Origin: Acidovorax sp. Root219
Lineage (GTDB): Bacteria; Pseudomonadota; Gammaproteobacteria; Burkholderiales; Burkholderiaceae_C
Direction: 5' to 3'
Assembly (NCBI RefSeq): GCF_001428665.1
Contig: NZ_LMIJ01000014.1
Span: 26,094-90,093 of the forward strand
Length of the DNA stretch: 64,000 bases
Position 1 is the first letter of the stretch. Every line of letters starts with the position of its first letter. The notes under the pieces are model-generated. The model worked only from the letters and a program-made list of their open reading frames with translations. It did no database searches and was not told where the DNA came from. Below, piece by piece: positions 51,401 to 61,002 of this stretch. A program made the position numbers and the translations under genes.

Positions 51401-53467
51401 GGCAGCGCGGCGGGCACTGCCCACCGCCTGGCTGATGGCTTCGAAATACGGATCGCCGCTCAACTGCTCCAGCGGCACCGTCATGCGGTGGCGCCAGTTG
51501 GGGTACCGGTCTTCGGTGGTGCCCGGTACGTTGAGCTGTTCGCGCTGGCCGGTCAGGTCCTCGAGCTGCACGCCCAGCAGCTGGCATGGCGTGCGTGCCA
51601 GAAAGGCATGCACGGCGGCGGCCAGTGCGGGTGTCATCTCGGGGGTGGATTGGGCGTCGAGCGTGGTGCCCTGTGGCAGCAGTTGCTGGGCGTCGAGGGC
51701 GGCCAGCAGGTGGGTGCGGTCCTGCGCGCGCGCCAGTTGGGCGCGCACCTGGGCATCGCTGTCCCCGAGCCAGCCCAGCGAGTGCTGGATGGCGATGTCG
51801 TCCCCACCCCAGAAGCCCTTGAGCGTGGGCAGGTCGTGCGTGCTGACCACGGCCAGCGCCTGTGGCTGCCAGTCGGCCGGCGGGCGAAAGGCGCCGTCTT
51901 CCAGGCGTTCGAAGATCAGCGGGCGATACGACAGCAGCGCATGCTCGGCCATGGCCTCGCGCATGCGCGGCGCCACATTTCCTAGATCTTCCCCGATCAC
52001 CATGCACTGGTGGCGGTGGCTCTCGATGGCCATCACCGCAACCAGCGCCTCCAGCGGGTAGCGCACATAGGTGCCGCCCTCGGGGCTGTTCCAGTACAGC
52101 CGCATGAGCGCCATGGCATGGTCCATGCGCAGCGCGCAGGCGTGGCGCATCACGCTGGCCAGCAGTTGCCGAAACGGCAGGAAGCGCGCATCGCTGAGTG
52201 CCACGGGATTGACGGGAGGCAGGCCCCAATCCTGGCCCTGAGTGCTGAGGGGGTCGGGCGGGGCGCCCACGTTCATGCCCCGGGCATAGAGGCCGGGGGA
52301 CATCCAGGTTTCGGAGCCGCCGTCACTGGCGCCCACGGCCAGGTCGCAGTACAGGCCCAGCGGCATGCACGCGCGCGCCTGCTCGAACGCCTGGCCCAGC
52401 TGGACGTAGGCCAGCCACTGCAGCCAGTACCTATACGCCACCGCATCGGCATGTTCGCGTGCGAAGACCAGTTCCGCAGCGCCTTGCGGGTCTTGCAGAT
52501 CCTGCGGCCAGGCGGGCCAGCCCCAGACCTGCGGATCCCGCGCACCCAGGTTCAGCTGGATGGCCTCGTAGCGCGCATGCAGGCCCAGTGTCGCCTGGTG
52601 CTGCGCCATGAATGCATCAAACTCCTGGCCTCTTGCTGTGGCGGCCTCCCAGTGGGTGGAGCGAAACTCCTGCCACAGCAAGGCCAGAACGGGTTCCTTC
52701 AGCGCCGCCACCTCGGCGTAGCGCACGGTCGGGCTGGCACGCACCTCGCGCAAGCGCTGCTGAAAGCCGCTGTCCGCTAAAAGGGCCTGGGCTTCGGTGC
52801 TGCAGGCAAATTCGGGCACAGCCGCCACGTCGATATGCAGCACATTCAGCGCCAGTCGGCTGCTGGGGCTGTAGGGGCTGGCCTGCTCGGGGTGTTCCGT
52901 GCGCAAGGCATGCAGCGGGCTCACGCCGACGAACGCGGCACCCCGCGAAGCCGCCAGCCGGACCAGGGTGGCCAGGTCGGTGAAGTCGCCGATGCCCCAG
53001 TTGCGCTCAGAACGCAGCGCGTACATCTGTGCGGTGATGCCCCACCAGCGCTCGCCAGACTGCAGGCCCTCGGGGAGCCAGCAGCGCCGGGGCGCCACGA
53101 TGAGCAGCCTCTCGGCACCGGGCGAGTGCAGGAGGTAGTACCCAGAGCCCAGCGTAGCAGGCAGTTCTGCGACGCTGCCGGTCCCCTCCAGCAGTGCTGC
53201 CGCGCCGGGTTCTTCGGTTAGCAGTTGCCATGGGCCATCCGCGTCCAGCGGCACCTGCGCGGCATGGCCCTGTTCCACCACGATGGGTTGCGGCGCATTG
53301 CCATCGGCATGCGCGCCCATGGCGGCCAGGGCCCTGGCCAGGACTTCGGGGCTCACGGTCAGGGTTTCGCCCCAGAAGCTTGCGTATTCGGTAGCGATGC
53401 CGGCGCGCTCGGCGCGCTGGTGCAGGTCTGAACCGAGCGCATCATGAACAGCTGGCTCCTGGCTCAT
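48488..53467 (-). CDS. fused 4-alpha-glucanotransferase / maltooligosyl trehalose synthase (MalQ-TreY)
   Basis: This is a 1659-residue fusion. Residues 1 to about 700 are a GH77 amylomaltase: SERNWGIGDFTDL, nucleophile D452 (LRMDHAMAL), acid/base E493 (VIGEDLGNV) and VSTHDLPTL. From about 707 a GH13 TreY follows: STYRMQLNRGFTF, HGYDVVDP, VPNHMGVED, D1036 in LRIDHPDGLADP and TSTHDSKRSEDVRARL. MalQ transfers glucan chains; TreY turns the reducing end of a maltodextrin into a trehalose unit. The start MSQEPAV (53467) overlaps the treZ stop (ATGA); an upstream start 45 nt earlier is less likely. Confidence 0.93.
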   Translation of the reverse strand: MSQEPAVHDALGSDLHQRAERAGIATEYASFWGETLTVSPEVLARALAAMGAHADGNAPQPIVVEQGHAAQVPLDADGPWQLLTEEPGAAALLEGTGSVAELPATLGSGYYLLHSPGAERLLIVAPRRCWLPEGLQSGERWWGITAQMYALRSERNWGIGDFTDLATLVRLAASRGAAFVGVSPLHALRTEHPEQASPYSPSSRLALNVLHIDVAAVPEFACSTEAQALLADSGFQQRLREVRASPTVRYAEVAALKEPVLALLWQEFRSTHWEAATARGQEFDAFMAQHQATLGLHARYEAIQLNLGARDPQVWGWPAWPQDLQDPQGAAELVFAREHADAVAYRYWLQWLAYVQLGQAFEQARACMPLGLYCDLAVGASDGGSETWMSPGLYARGMNVGAPPDPLSTQGQDWGLPPVNPVALSDARFLPFRQLLASVMRHACALRMDHAMALMRLYWNSPEGGTYVRYPLEALVAVMAIESHRHQCMVIGEDLGNVAPRMREAMAEHALLSYRPLIFERLEDGAFRPPADWQPQALAVVSTHDLPTLKGFWGGDDIAIQHSLGWLGDSDAQVRAQLARAQDRTHLLAALDAQQLLPQGTTLDAQSTPEMTPALAAAVHAFLARTPCQLLGVQLEDLTGQREQLNVPGTTEDRYPNWRHRMTVPLEQLSGDPYFEAISQAVGSARRAALVEPAAELPPLASADVPQSTYRMQLNRGFTFAQATAIVPYLHALGVSHLYTSPYLNAAAGSMHGYDVVDPTVLNPEIGTEAEHAALCQALTERGMGHVLDIVPNHMGVEDPANRWWQDMLAHGEASPHAATFDIEWQPANPQTGRRVLLPVLGDHYGKLLEAGELQLRFDAAQGRLQVGYWDHAFPLDPRSYALVLTAVSMPAAAPAGELAEMASLVDALGQVPPQGSDDPQQRAARLRDAPLYQRRLAEMAQAYHWVSDWVQACIVRANGQRGDAASFDLLDTVLQAQAYRLADWRVAGDDINYRRFFDINALAAIRMEEPEVFEAVHALPLRWLAEGKVTGLRIDHPDGLADPARYFERLQQRHAAQRQARGQPQQALYLVVEKIMADHEPLPAAWLVHGGTGYRFSTLVNGLFIAADAQERFDAIYGEFTGDIQPFEEATYECKRLIIETALFSDMAWLVATLSKITRADRAVCDFTRNQLRVALVEVAAQFPVYRTYVVPGGAPPSEADRQHIAWAISAARRRLGSAEGGVLAYLQAVLQGEPGAEPTLRARFTRRWQQFTAPVMAKSVEDTLFYRYVRLVSLNDVGAEPRRFGVSVAAFHQGNLQRSRHLPHELLATSTHDSKRSEDVRARLNVLSEMPDAWQDTVQALQAVGQRFEVEIDGQASPLPHDLWGLYQAMVGIWPARATDAHERQELVQRIQRYKEKAMREAKLMSNWLFPNEAYEAALRDYIEKALSTERFVAVLEDFVQRIAPHGFRNSLGQLALKLTAPGVPDIYQGCEVWNFSLVDPDNRRPVDLAELAASLQPLRALYQGNAQFPSPADWHALLGDGPAMPPGAKQLVTWRLLQLRREMPALFRDSLYLPLAVEGASQAHALAFARIGGDQAVVVVCARLLLGLGKNGWGDTRVALASAHPALARPGRWRDWMTGNTLANAAEHSLNDVLGDVGPSSARLPFAILVAQDTPL

Positions 53468-55272
53468 GCCAAACCTTCGGTGCAGGTCCACCGGGCCGAC
53501 CATGGGGCCCACAGCCCCTCGTCACCTGTCCAGTGGTGGCTGAATACCTCAACGGCAGCGATGTCCGCCGCAGTTGCGGACGGTGTGGCGTCCACCGTGT
53601 CTGGTCCCAGGTTCATTTCCATCCTCAGTATTGCTCCGTCCTGGTAGTGCCAGGCCACGCGCAGGCCGCTCTCTCCCACGAACTCCGCCGTGTGGCCCCC
53701 TGCGCACAGTTGCTGCGCACGGGGCTGCAACCAGGTGCGCCGCGCCTCCAATGATCGCTGCACCAAGGCCCGGCGAGTCTGCCCGATTGACGTGTCCGAT
53801 TCGTCCCATTGCAGTCGGCTGGCCTGAAGAGTGGCCACGTCGCAAGGGTCGGGCAGCACGGCATCGCTGGTCAACGCGTGGCCGAACTCGCGCGCGCGCC
53901 CTTCGCGCACCGCGTCGCGCAGGCCACCGTCCCAGTTGGCAAAGTACCGGAACGGCGTGGACGCTGAAAATTCATCGCCCATGAACACCATGGGTGTGGC
54001 CGGGGTGAGCAAGGCCAGCAGCAGCGCCAGTTCTGCCCCCTCGGCAGGCGCCAGTTGCCCCAACCGCTCGCCGAAGGCGCGGTTGCCGATCTGGTCGTGG
54101 TTGCCGACGAAGTTGACCATACACGTCAGCGGCACCGGATCGCCGCCGGCCACGTTGGCCGCCTCGGGAAAGGCGAAGCCATGGGTCAACACCCGCGCCA
54201 GCAAGGCCAGCGGGTGGCGCGCAAACTTGGCATAGTAGCCCTGGGATTCTTCCGTTAGAGCCACATGCACTGCATGGTGAAAATCGTCGTTCCACTGGGC
54301 ATCGTACAGGCCGGGCTCGGGCGAGGAGGACAGCCGGGCGGGCTGGTTTTTCTCGTTTTCCAGCACCAGGTGCACCAAGCGCCCGCTGGCCGTGGCCAGC
54401 TCGCGCACGCGTGCGCTCAACTCCTGCAGGATGTCGGGACGGCTGTCGTCGGCGATGGCGTGCACCGCGTCCAGGCGCAGGCCGTCCATGCCGAACTCAT
54501 CGATCCAGTACAGCGCGTTGTGCACGAAGAAATCGCGCACCACGGCGCTGCCCTCCTGGTCGAAATTGATGGCCGCACCCCAGGGACTGGCATGGCTGCT
54601 CGAAAAGAACTGGGGCGCGTACGCATGCAGGTAGTTGCCGTCAGGCCCGAAGTGGTTATAGACCACGTCGAGGAAGACGCATATTCCCAGCGCATGCGCC
54701 TCGTCGACCAGGCGCTTGAGGTCTTGCGGGCTGCCATAGGCCGCATGCGGCGCGAAAGGCAGCACGCCGTCATAGCCCCAGCCCCATTGCCCGCCAAAGC
54801 CGGCCAGCGGCATCAGTTCGAGCGCCGTGAAACCCAGGGCCGCCAGCTCCGGCAGCTTGCGGATGGCGCCTTCATAAGTACCCAGCGGGCTGAAGCTGCC
54901 CACATGCAGCTCGTAGAAGACCAGTTCGTTCCAGGGTCGGCCGGCCCAGTCCGTCTTCCATTCATGGCTGGCGGGATCGGTGACGACACTGGGCTCGTGC
55001 GGCCCCCAGGGATTGCTGCGCGAGGCCGGGTCGGGCACGGTGAGCTTGCCGTCGATGAGCCAGCGGTACGGGGTGCCCGCACCGGCGTCGGCGGCATTAG
55101 CCTGCCACCAGCCACCGTCGGCCCGGGTGGCGGGGAGGGTTCGGGCCGCCGCCTTCGGCGTCGGGCTGTACCACAATGCTGCTTCCTGAGCCGCAGGCGC
55201 CCAGAGCGAGAACCGGGCACCGCCACCGGCCAGCAGCCGTGCGCCGAAGGGCATGGTGTGCGTGCGCCTCAT
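53464..55272 (-). CDS. treZ: malto-oligosyltrehalose trehalohydrolase
   Basis: The 602-residue GH13 enzyme has an N-terminal beta domain (RFSLWAPAAQEAALWY). Catalytic motifs are DVVYNHFGPDGNYLHAY, GLRLDAVHAI, LVLENEKN and NFVGNHDQIGNRAFGERL. TreZ releases free trehalose from the product of TreY. The start overlaps the glgX stop by ATGA and the end overlaps malQ-treY. An alternative start lies six codons downstream (MPFGARLL). Confidence 0.95.
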   Translation of the reverse strand: MRRTHTMPFGARLLAGGGARFSLWAPAAQEAALWYSPTPKAAARTLPATRADGGWWQANAADAGAGTPYRWLIDGKLTVPDPASRSNPWGPHEPSVVTDPASHEWKTDWAGRPWNELVFYELHVGSFSPLGTYEGAIRKLPELAALGFTALELMPLAGFGGQWGWGYDGVLPFAPHAAYGSPQDLKRLVDEAHALGICVFLDVVYNHFGPDGNYLHAYAPQFFSSSHASPWGAAINFDQEGSAVVRDFFVHNALYWIDEFGMDGLRLDAVHAIADDSRPDILQELSARVRELATASGRLVHLVLENEKNQPARLSSSPEPGLYDAQWNDDFHHAVHVALTEESQGYYAKFARHPLALLARVLTHGFAFPEAANVAGGDPVPLTCMVNFVGNHDQIGNRAFGERLGQLAPAEGAELALLLALLTPATPMVFMGDEFSASTPFRYFANWDGGLRDAVREGRAREFGHALTSDAVLPDPCDVATLQASRLQWDESDTSIGQTRRALVQRSLEARRTWLQPRAQQLCAGGHTAEFVGESGLRVAWHYQDGAILRMEMNLGPDTVDATPSATAADIAAVEVFSHHWTGDEGLWAPWSARWTCTEGLA

Positions 55273-57461
55273 GCGGTGGCAGGGGGGCTGGGTGCGAAAG
55301 GTGCCGTCAGTATCGCCATCGAACGTGCCAGCAGGGTGTGCTGCCCGCCGGCTGCCACGGTGGGTGCGCCGGCTTCCTCGCCCACGGCTACCACGCGGGC
55401 ATCGCGGGTGTCCATGCGCAGCGTCCAGCTGCGGCTGGAGCCCTCAGCGGGCAGGGTGAAGACGGCATCGGCATCGCTGGCGTTGAACAGCAGCATCACC
55501 GACAGCTCCTCCTCGGCCACGCTTTCCATGACCGCACCCACGCAGCGCACTGCGGGGTCATCCCATTCCTCCGCGGTCATGTCCATTCCCCACACGCTGT
55601 GCCACCTCACGGTGACTAGCTGCGGCAGGCCCGCCTCGTCCACGGGCCAGGTGTGGGGCCGGACCACGGGCAGCGCCCGGCGCAAGGCCGCCAGCGCCTG
55701 GGTGAAGGACTGCAGTTCGCCGTGCCGGCCCGCGCGTTCCCAGTCGTACCACGACAGGGCACTGTCCTGACAGTAGCCATTGTTGTTGCCCTGCTGGGTG
55801 CGCCCCAGCTCGTCGCCACCCAGCAGCAGCGGCGTGCCGTGCGACATGAACAGGGTGGCCAGGAAGTTGCGCACCTGCCGCTCGCGCAGCGCGAGCACGT
55901 CGGCATCGTCGGTATCCCCTTCGGCCCCGCAGTTCCAGCTGCGGTTGTGCGATTCTCCGTCCTGGCCGCCTTCGCCGTTGGCATCGTTGTGCTTTTCGTT
56001 GTAGCTCACGAGGTCGGCCAGGGTGAAGCCGTCGTGCACGGTGACCATGTTCACGCTGGCCGTGGGCCGGCGCCGCCGGGGCTGGTACATGTCGGCCGAG
56101 CCGCACAGGCAGGCCGCAAACGCCGGCAGGCTGCCGTCCGCGTTGATCCAGTAATCGCGCACGGCATCGCGGTAGCGGCCGTTCCACTCCATCCAGCCAA
56201 CGGGAAAGCCGCCCAGCTGGTAGCCATAGGGCCCCAGGTCCCAGGGCTCGGCGATGAGCTTGGTGCGCGAGAGCACCGGGTCCTGCGCCATCGCTGCGAA
56301 GAACGGCGCGCGCAAGGTGTAGGCACCTGCGGCATCGCGCCCCAAGGCCGAAGCCAGGTCGAAGCGAAAGCCATCCACATGCATCTCCTGCACCCAGTAG
56401 CGCAGGCTGTCCATCACCAATTGCAGGGCGGGCGGGCTGCTGGTGTCCACCGTGTTGCCGGTGCCGGTGTAGTCCATGCACATGCGCCGGTCTTCGGTCA
56501 GGCGGTAATAGGCGGCGTGGTCTATGCCCTTGAGGCTGAGCGTGGGCCCCAGGTGGTTGCCTTCGCCGGTGTGGTTGTAGACCACGTCGAGGATCACCTC
56601 CAGGCCTGCCGCGTGCAGTGCCTTGACCATGGCCTTGAATTCATCGACCCCGCCGTCGGCGCCCGCGCGCGCCGCGTAGCGCGGCTCGGGTGCGAAGAAA
56701 GCCACCGTGTTGTAGCCCCAGTAGTTGGCCAGTTGCATCTCCACCAGCCGGTGGTCGTCGATGAAGGCCTGCACCGGCAGCAATTCGATGCTGGTCACGC
56801 CCAGCTGCTTGAAATATGCGATGGCAGCCGGCGATGCCAGGCCCGCGTAGGTTCCCCGCAGGTTCTCCGGCACGCCCGGGTGGGTCTGCGTGAAACCCTT
56901 GGCGTGGACCTCGTAGAACACCGTGTCGCGCGCCGGCACGCGGGGCGGCCGGTCGTCGCCCCAGTCGAAGCGCGAGCGCACGACGCGGGTTTTGGGTGCC
57001 GTGCGGCCATTGTCCCGGGTGCTGGGCACCAGGTCTTCATCGGGCTGCGCTAGTTCGTAGCCGAACTGGTCCGCGGCACCACGCACGGGCCTGTCCAGCG
57101 CCTTGGAGAACGGGTCCATCAGCAGCTTGGCGCTGTTGCAGCGCTGTCCGGCCTCGGGTTCATAGGGGCCATGCACGCGCAGGCCGTACTTCTGGCCTGC
57201 CTTGACGCCCGCCACATGGCCATGCCACACGTCGTCGGTCAGGCAGGGCAGGGCGATGCGCTCCATCTCCCGGTCGTTTTCGGAAAACAGGCAGATCTCC
57301 ACGCGGGTCGCCACAGAGGAATAGACGGCGAAGTTGACGCCCAGCCGGTCCACGGTCGCTCCCAGGGGCCAGGGTCGGCCGGGGCCGACTTGCCTCACAG
57401 GGCGCACCCGCTTGAAGTGGTTCGTGGGAAGGGGGCCTGCGGCATGTACCTCGGGCTTCAT
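55269..57461 (-). CDS. glgX: glycogen debranching enzyme
   Basis: The 730-residue GH13_11 enzyme has an N-terminal CBM48-like domain ([20 protein letters not shown]) and catalytic motifs [37 protein letters not shown] and [15 protein letters not shown]. GlgX removes alpha-1,6 branches from phosphorylase-trimmed glycogen, feeding maltodextrins to MalQ/TreY. Start 57461 (MKPEVHAAG) overlaps the glgC stop by ATGA; the open frame continues to 57986 inside glgC and is rejected. Confidence 0.95.
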   Translation of the reverse strand: MKPEVHAAGPLPTNHFKRVRPVRQVGPGRPWPLGATVDRLGVNFAVYSSVATRVEICLFSENDREMERIALPCLTDDVWHGHVAGVKAGQKYGLRVHGPYEPEAGQRCNSAKLLMDPFSKALDRPVRGAADQFGYELAQPDEDLVPSTRDNGRTAPKTRVVRSRFDWGDDRPPRVPARDTVFYEVHAKGFTQTHPGVPENLRGTYAGLASPAAIAYFKQLGVTSIELLPVQAFIDDHRLVEMQLANYWGYNTVAFFAPEPRYAARAGADGGVDEFKAMVKALHAAGLEVILDVVYNHTGEGNHLGPTLSLKGIDHAAYYRLTEDRRMCMDYTGTGNTVDTSSPPALQLVMDSLRYWVQEMHVDGFRFDLASALGRDAAGAYTLRAPFFAAMAQDPVLSRTKLIAEPWDLGPYGYQLGGFPVGWMEWNGRYRDAVRDYWINADGSLPAFAACLCGSADMYQPRRRRPTASVNMVTVHDGFTLADLVSYNEKHNDANGEGGQDGESHNRSWNCGAEGDTDDADVLALRERQVRNFLATLFMSHGTPLLLGGDELGRTQQGNNNGYCQDSALSWYDWERAGRHGELQSFTQALAALRRALPVVRPHTWPVDEAGLPQLVTVRWHSVWGMDMTAEEWDDPAVRCVGAVMESVAEEELSVMLLFNASDADAVFTLPAEGSSRSWTLRMDTRDARVVAVGEEAGAPTVAAGGQHTLLARSMAILTAPFAPSPPATA

Positions 57462-58762
57462 GCAGCGGCTCTGAAGTCGTTGCCCAGGGCGGCTGGCACG
57501 GGTTGGCGCACCCGGTCCACCTTGAGCGTATTGCTCACGAACGCAGTGCGCGTTGGAAAGAACTGCCGCGGCACGACCACGATGCCGCTTTCCGTGACGT
57601 GGAACCGGCGGCGGTCCTCCGCTTCGTCGAAGCCGATCCGCTCGCCTGGGGGGATATCGTTGTCCTGGTCGATGATGGCGCGGCGCACGTGGGCACCTTG
57701 ACCGATACGCGAGCGTTCCATGACGATGCAGTGCTCCAGCGTCGCATCGCGTTCCACCAGCACCGAGCGGCGCAGCATGGCATGGTTGAGCGTTGCGCCA
57801 TCGACGATGCTGCCCGAACCCACCACCGAGCGGTGTATCACGCCGTTCTCGATCTGGGCCGACTCGGCCTGGTCGGGGCTGGCGTAGATTGGCCACTCGC
57901 GGTTGGTCATGCGAAAGCGCGGTGTGGCGCCCAGAGTATCGAAATGCGCATCGAAATACGCATCGATGGTGCCCACGTCGCGCCAATACGCATGCTCTTC
58001 ATAAGACGCGGTACCGGGGATCTCATTGGCGGTAAAGTCATAGGCCATCAGCCGATGAGATTGCAGCATGGTGGGCAGGATATCGCGGCCGAAGTCGCTG
58101 TGGCCTGTGGCGTGCGCCTTCTTCAGAGCGTCGAGCAGAACATCGGCATCGAACAGATAGTTGCCCATGGATGCCAGCGCATGCGTGCTGCTGCCGGGCA
58201 TGGGGCGAGTGTTCTTGGGCTTTTCCACGAAGTTGGCAATGCGATGGTGGGCGTCGATCTCCACGATGCCGAACTGGTTGCATTGCGACAGGGGCACCGG
58301 CAGTGTTGCTACGCTCACATGGGCTTTGCTGTCTCGGTGGAAGTCCACCATCTGGCGCACGTCCATGCGGTAGATGTGGTCAGCACCAAAGACCGCCACG
58401 ATGTCGGGTTGGAAGGATTCGATCAGGTGGATGTTCTGGTACACCGAATCGGCCGTGCCCTGGAACCACTCGGGGCCGTTGCGCATCTGCGGCGGCACCA
58501 CCGTCACGAAGTGCTGGGGGATGAAGCGCGTCATGGTCCAAGAGCTGCGGATGTGCTCGATCAGGGACTGCGACTTGTACTGCACCAGCAGGTAGATCGA
58601 ATAGATCTCCGAGTTGACCAAATTGGACAGCACGAAGTCCACGATGCGGTGCTTGCCATTGAAGGGCACTGCAGGTTTGCAGCGCTCGTCCGTCAGGGGG
58701 TGCAGGCGGGAGCCTTCGCCCCCTGCCATCACGATCGCCAACACATTTCGGGTACGCGACAT
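57458..58762 (-). CDS. glgC: glucose-1-phosphate adenylyltransferase (ADP-glucose pyrophosphorylase)
   Basis: The 434-residue enzyme has the nucleotidyl-transferase loop [20 protein letters not shown], the substrate site [18 protein letters not shown] and a C-terminal left-handed beta-helix domain with hexapeptide-like repeats ([20 protein letters not shown]). GlgC makes ADP-glucose, the committed step, and is normally under allosteric control. It lies 21 bp after glgB, the only non-overlapping junction of the operon. Confidence 0.96.
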   Translation of the reverse strand: MSRTRNVLAIVMAGGEGSRLHPLTDERCKPAVPFNGKHRIVDFVLSNLVNSEIYSIYLLVQYKSQSLIEHIRSSWTMTRFIPQHFVTVVPPQMRNGPEWFQGTADSVYQNIHLIESFQPDIVAVFGADHIYRMDVRQMVDFHRDSKAHVSVATLPVPLSQCNQFGIVEIDAHHRIANFVEKPKNTRPMPGSSTHALASMGNYLFDADVLLDALKKAHATGHSDFGRDILPTMLQSHRLMAYDFTANEIPGTASYEEHAYWRDVGTIDAYFDAHFDTLGATPRFRMTNREWPIYASPDQAESAQIENGVIHRSVVGSGSIVDGATLNHAMLRRSVLVERDATLEHCIVMERSRIGQGAHVRRAIIDQDNDIPPGERIGFDEAEDRRRFHVTESGIVVVPRQFFPTRTAFVSNTLKVDRVRQPVPAALGNDFRAAA

Positions 58763-58783
58763 AGCATCAGCTCCAGTGAAGAA

Positions 58784-60688
58784 TCAAGCCCTTGTGGGGC
58801 GGTTGGAAAGAAGAACGGTCGAAAGAGGGGGCACGGTCAGGTGCACGTGGGCCGGTTGGCCTTCGAGCGGCGTGGGCGTTGCATCCACTCCGCCAAAGTT
58901 GCCCATGCCGCTGCCGCCGTACGCTTCGGCATCGCTGTTGAGCAACTCATGCCAGTGCCCGGCCACCGGCACGCCAACCCGCAGTGCGGCGACAGGCTGC
59001 GGCGTCAGGTTGTGCACGGCCAGTACGATGTCGTCGCCAGCGCGGCGGATGAAGGCCAGCACGGTGGTCTGGTGCGGTGCCATGGGCGCCCAGGCAAAGC
59101 CTTCGGCATCGAAATCGTGCGCGTGCAGGGCAGGGCGCTCGCGGTAGGTGCGGTTGAGGTCGGCCACCCAGCGCGCCATGCCGCTGTGGCGGGCCTCGGC
59201 CCACAGGTGCCAGTCCAGCGTGCGCTCGTGGTGCCATTCGTCGATCTGGCCGAACTCACCGCCCATGAAGAGCAGCTTCTTGCCCGGGTGCGACCACATC
59301 ATTCCGTAGAGCGTGCGCAGGCCGGCAAAGCGCTGCCACTGGTCGCCCGGCTGGCGAGACAGCAGACTGCGCTTGCCATACACCACTTCATCGTGGGAGA
59401 GCGCCAGCACAAAGTTCTCGTCGAAGGTATAGACCATGGAGAAGCGGATATCGCCCTCGTGCCAGTGGCGGTGCGCGTGGTCACGCTGCATGTAGCGAAG
59501 CGTGTCGTTCATCCAGCCCATGTTCCACTTCATGCCGAAGCCCAGGCCGTTGGTATCGACGGGGCGCGACACCCCGGCCCAGGCAGTGGACTCCTCGGCG
59601 ATCACGTGCACGTCGGGGAACTCGGCGTAGACGGCGCAGTTCAGGTCCTGCAGAAAGCGCACGGCTTCCCAGTTCTGGTGCCCGCCATCGGCGTTGGGCA
59701 CCCATTCGCCGGGCTTGCGCGAAAAATCCAGGTAGAGCATGGATGACACCGCATCCACGCGGATGCCATCGAAGTGGTACTTGCCCAGCCAGAACAAGGC
59801 GTTGCTGATGAGGAAGTCGCGCACCTCATAGCGGCCGTAGTTGAAGATCAGGCTGTTCCACTCGGGGTGAAAGCCCTTGCGCAGGTCTTCATGCTCATAC
59901 AGCGCCGTGCCGTCGAAGCGGGCGAGGCCATGCGCATCCGATGGAAAGTGCGACACCACCCAGTCCAGCAACACGCCGATGCCGTGCTGGTGCAGGGTGT
60001 CCACCAGCACCATCAGGTCCTGCGGATCGCCATAGCGCGCCGTGGGTGCGAAGTAGCCAGTGGCCTGGTAGCCCCACGATCCATAGAAAGGATGTTCTGT
60101 AATGGGCATCAGCTCCACGTGCGTGAAGCCCAGGGCGTTGCAATGGGCTGCCAGGCGCTGCGCGATATCTCGGTAGTTCAGAAAACGCCCGTCTTCCTGG
60201 CGCTGCCAGGAGCCCAGGTGCACCTCGTAGATGGACATCGGCGCGCCCAGCGCCTGCCGCTCGCCGCGTGCGGCCATCCAGGCGCGGTCGTTCCATTCGT
60301 AGTCGAGGTTCCAGATCTGGGAGGCTGTGCCGGGAGGGTGCTCCTGCCGGGTGGCATAGGGATCGGCCTTTTCTGCCCACTGGCCATGCGAATCCTGGAT
60401 GCGGTACTTGTACAGATCGCCATGGCCGGCGCCATCCACGCGCGTGCTCCAGCGGCCCGAGCCGTCCTGTGCGCGCTGCATGGCCAGGGGCGCCCAGTTG
60501 CTGAAACTACCGATGACTTCGACCTGGCGGGCATTGGGCGCCCATACCGTGAAGGTGGTGGCTGTGGAATCCACATGGGCGCCCAGCACTTCATAGTGAT
60601 GAAAGTGGGACGACGCCGCAGCCGAAGTGGCTGCGAAGGGAGTCGATTGCGCTGCGTCGTTCATGATGGAGGGGTTGTTGACCTCCAT
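58784..60688 (-). CDS. glgB: 1,4-alpha-glucan branching enzyme
   Basis: The protein (about 634 residues) has a CBM48 domain (TTFTVWAPNARQVEVIGSFS, SIYEVHLGSWQR) and GH13 motifs DWVVSHFPSDAHGLARFD, GIRVDAVSSMLYLD, VIAEESTAW and ALSHDEVVYGKRSLL. It makes alpha-1,6 branches. The E. coli enzyme is longer, having an extra N-terminal module that is absent here. The start is uncertain: ATG 60688 (MEVNNPS), ATG 60664 (MNDAAQS) or TTG 60718, none with a clear Shine-Dalgarno sequence. It is the first gene of the glg/tre operon. Confidence 0.93.
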   Translation of the reverse strand: MEVNNPSIMNDAAQSTPFAATSAAASSHFHHYEVLGAHVDSTATTFTVWAPNARQVEVIGSFSNWAPLAMQRAQDGSGRWSTRVDGAGHGDLYKYRIQDSHGQWAEKADPYATRQEHPPGTASQIWNLDYEWNDRAWMAARGERQALGAPMSIYEVHLGSWQRQEDGRFLNYRDIAQRLAAHCNALGFTHVELMPITEHPFYGSWGYQATGYFAPTARYGDPQDLMVLVDTLHQHGIGVLLDWVVSHFPSDAHGLARFDGTALYEHEDLRKGFHPEWNSLIFNYGRYEVRDFLISNALFWLGKYHFDGIRVDAVSSMLYLDFSRKPGEWVPNADGGHQNWEAVRFLQDLNCAVYAEFPDVHVIAEESTAWAGVSRPVDTNGLGFGMKWNMGWMNDTLRYMQRDHAHRHWHEGDIRFSMVYTFDENFVLALSHDEVVYGKRSLLSRQPGDQWQRFAGLRTLYGMMWSHPGKKLLFMGGEFGQIDEWHHERTLDWHLWAEARHSGMARWVADLNRTYRERPALHAHDFDAEGFAWAPMAPHQTTVLAFIRRAGDDIVLAVHNLTPQPVAALRVGVPVAGHWHELLNSDAEAYGGSGMGNFGGVDATPTPLEGQPAHVHLTVPPLSTVLLSNRPTRA

Positions 60689-61002
60689 GTTCTGCTGCAC
60701 TGCAATATGCGACCGCAAGACCGGTGCGCATGCGCTGGTAGGTATTTACCTACACGGTGTTCGTGCAGAGGCGTTGCAAAAGGCGAGAGCCCTGATTTGC
60801 CGTAAAGGTGCGCATGGAAGGAAGTGGCTCAGGTAGCGATGCCCGTCTTTTGGGGCATAGCGTTCACCTTCATGCGTCTACGCAGCCGATGTCGGGGACA
60901 GAAGCCTCTACAAGCGCCAATGGCACCGGCACACACGAAGTTCACTGCGAGCCAAGTCGCAGCTGAATGGGAGCCGTACCTAGGTTTCCCGGGAAATTCG
61001 CC
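60689..61002. other. 314-bp region upstream of glgB, no gene, with a palindromic site
   Basis: The region separates the glg/tre operon from the small minus-strand gene at 61003. It holds the perfect palindrome at 60738-60753 and presumably the operon promoter. Open frames on the plus strand here lack ribosome binding sites and family-like sequence. Confidence 0.5.
60738..60753. promoter_or_regulatory. candidate operator of the glg/tre operon
   Basis: GTAGGTATTTACCTAC is a 16-bp palindrome (7-bp exact arms around TT), followed by ACGG, 50 bp upstream of the glgB ATG at 60688. Its half-site (TGTAGG as read on the minus strand) recurs elsewhere in the window. Confidence 0.55.

Noticed and set aside
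57462..57986. 175-residue N-terminal extension of GlgX
   Set aside because: It is encoded inside glgC in another frame; ATG 57461 gives the normal enzyme length and an ATGA overlap with glgC.
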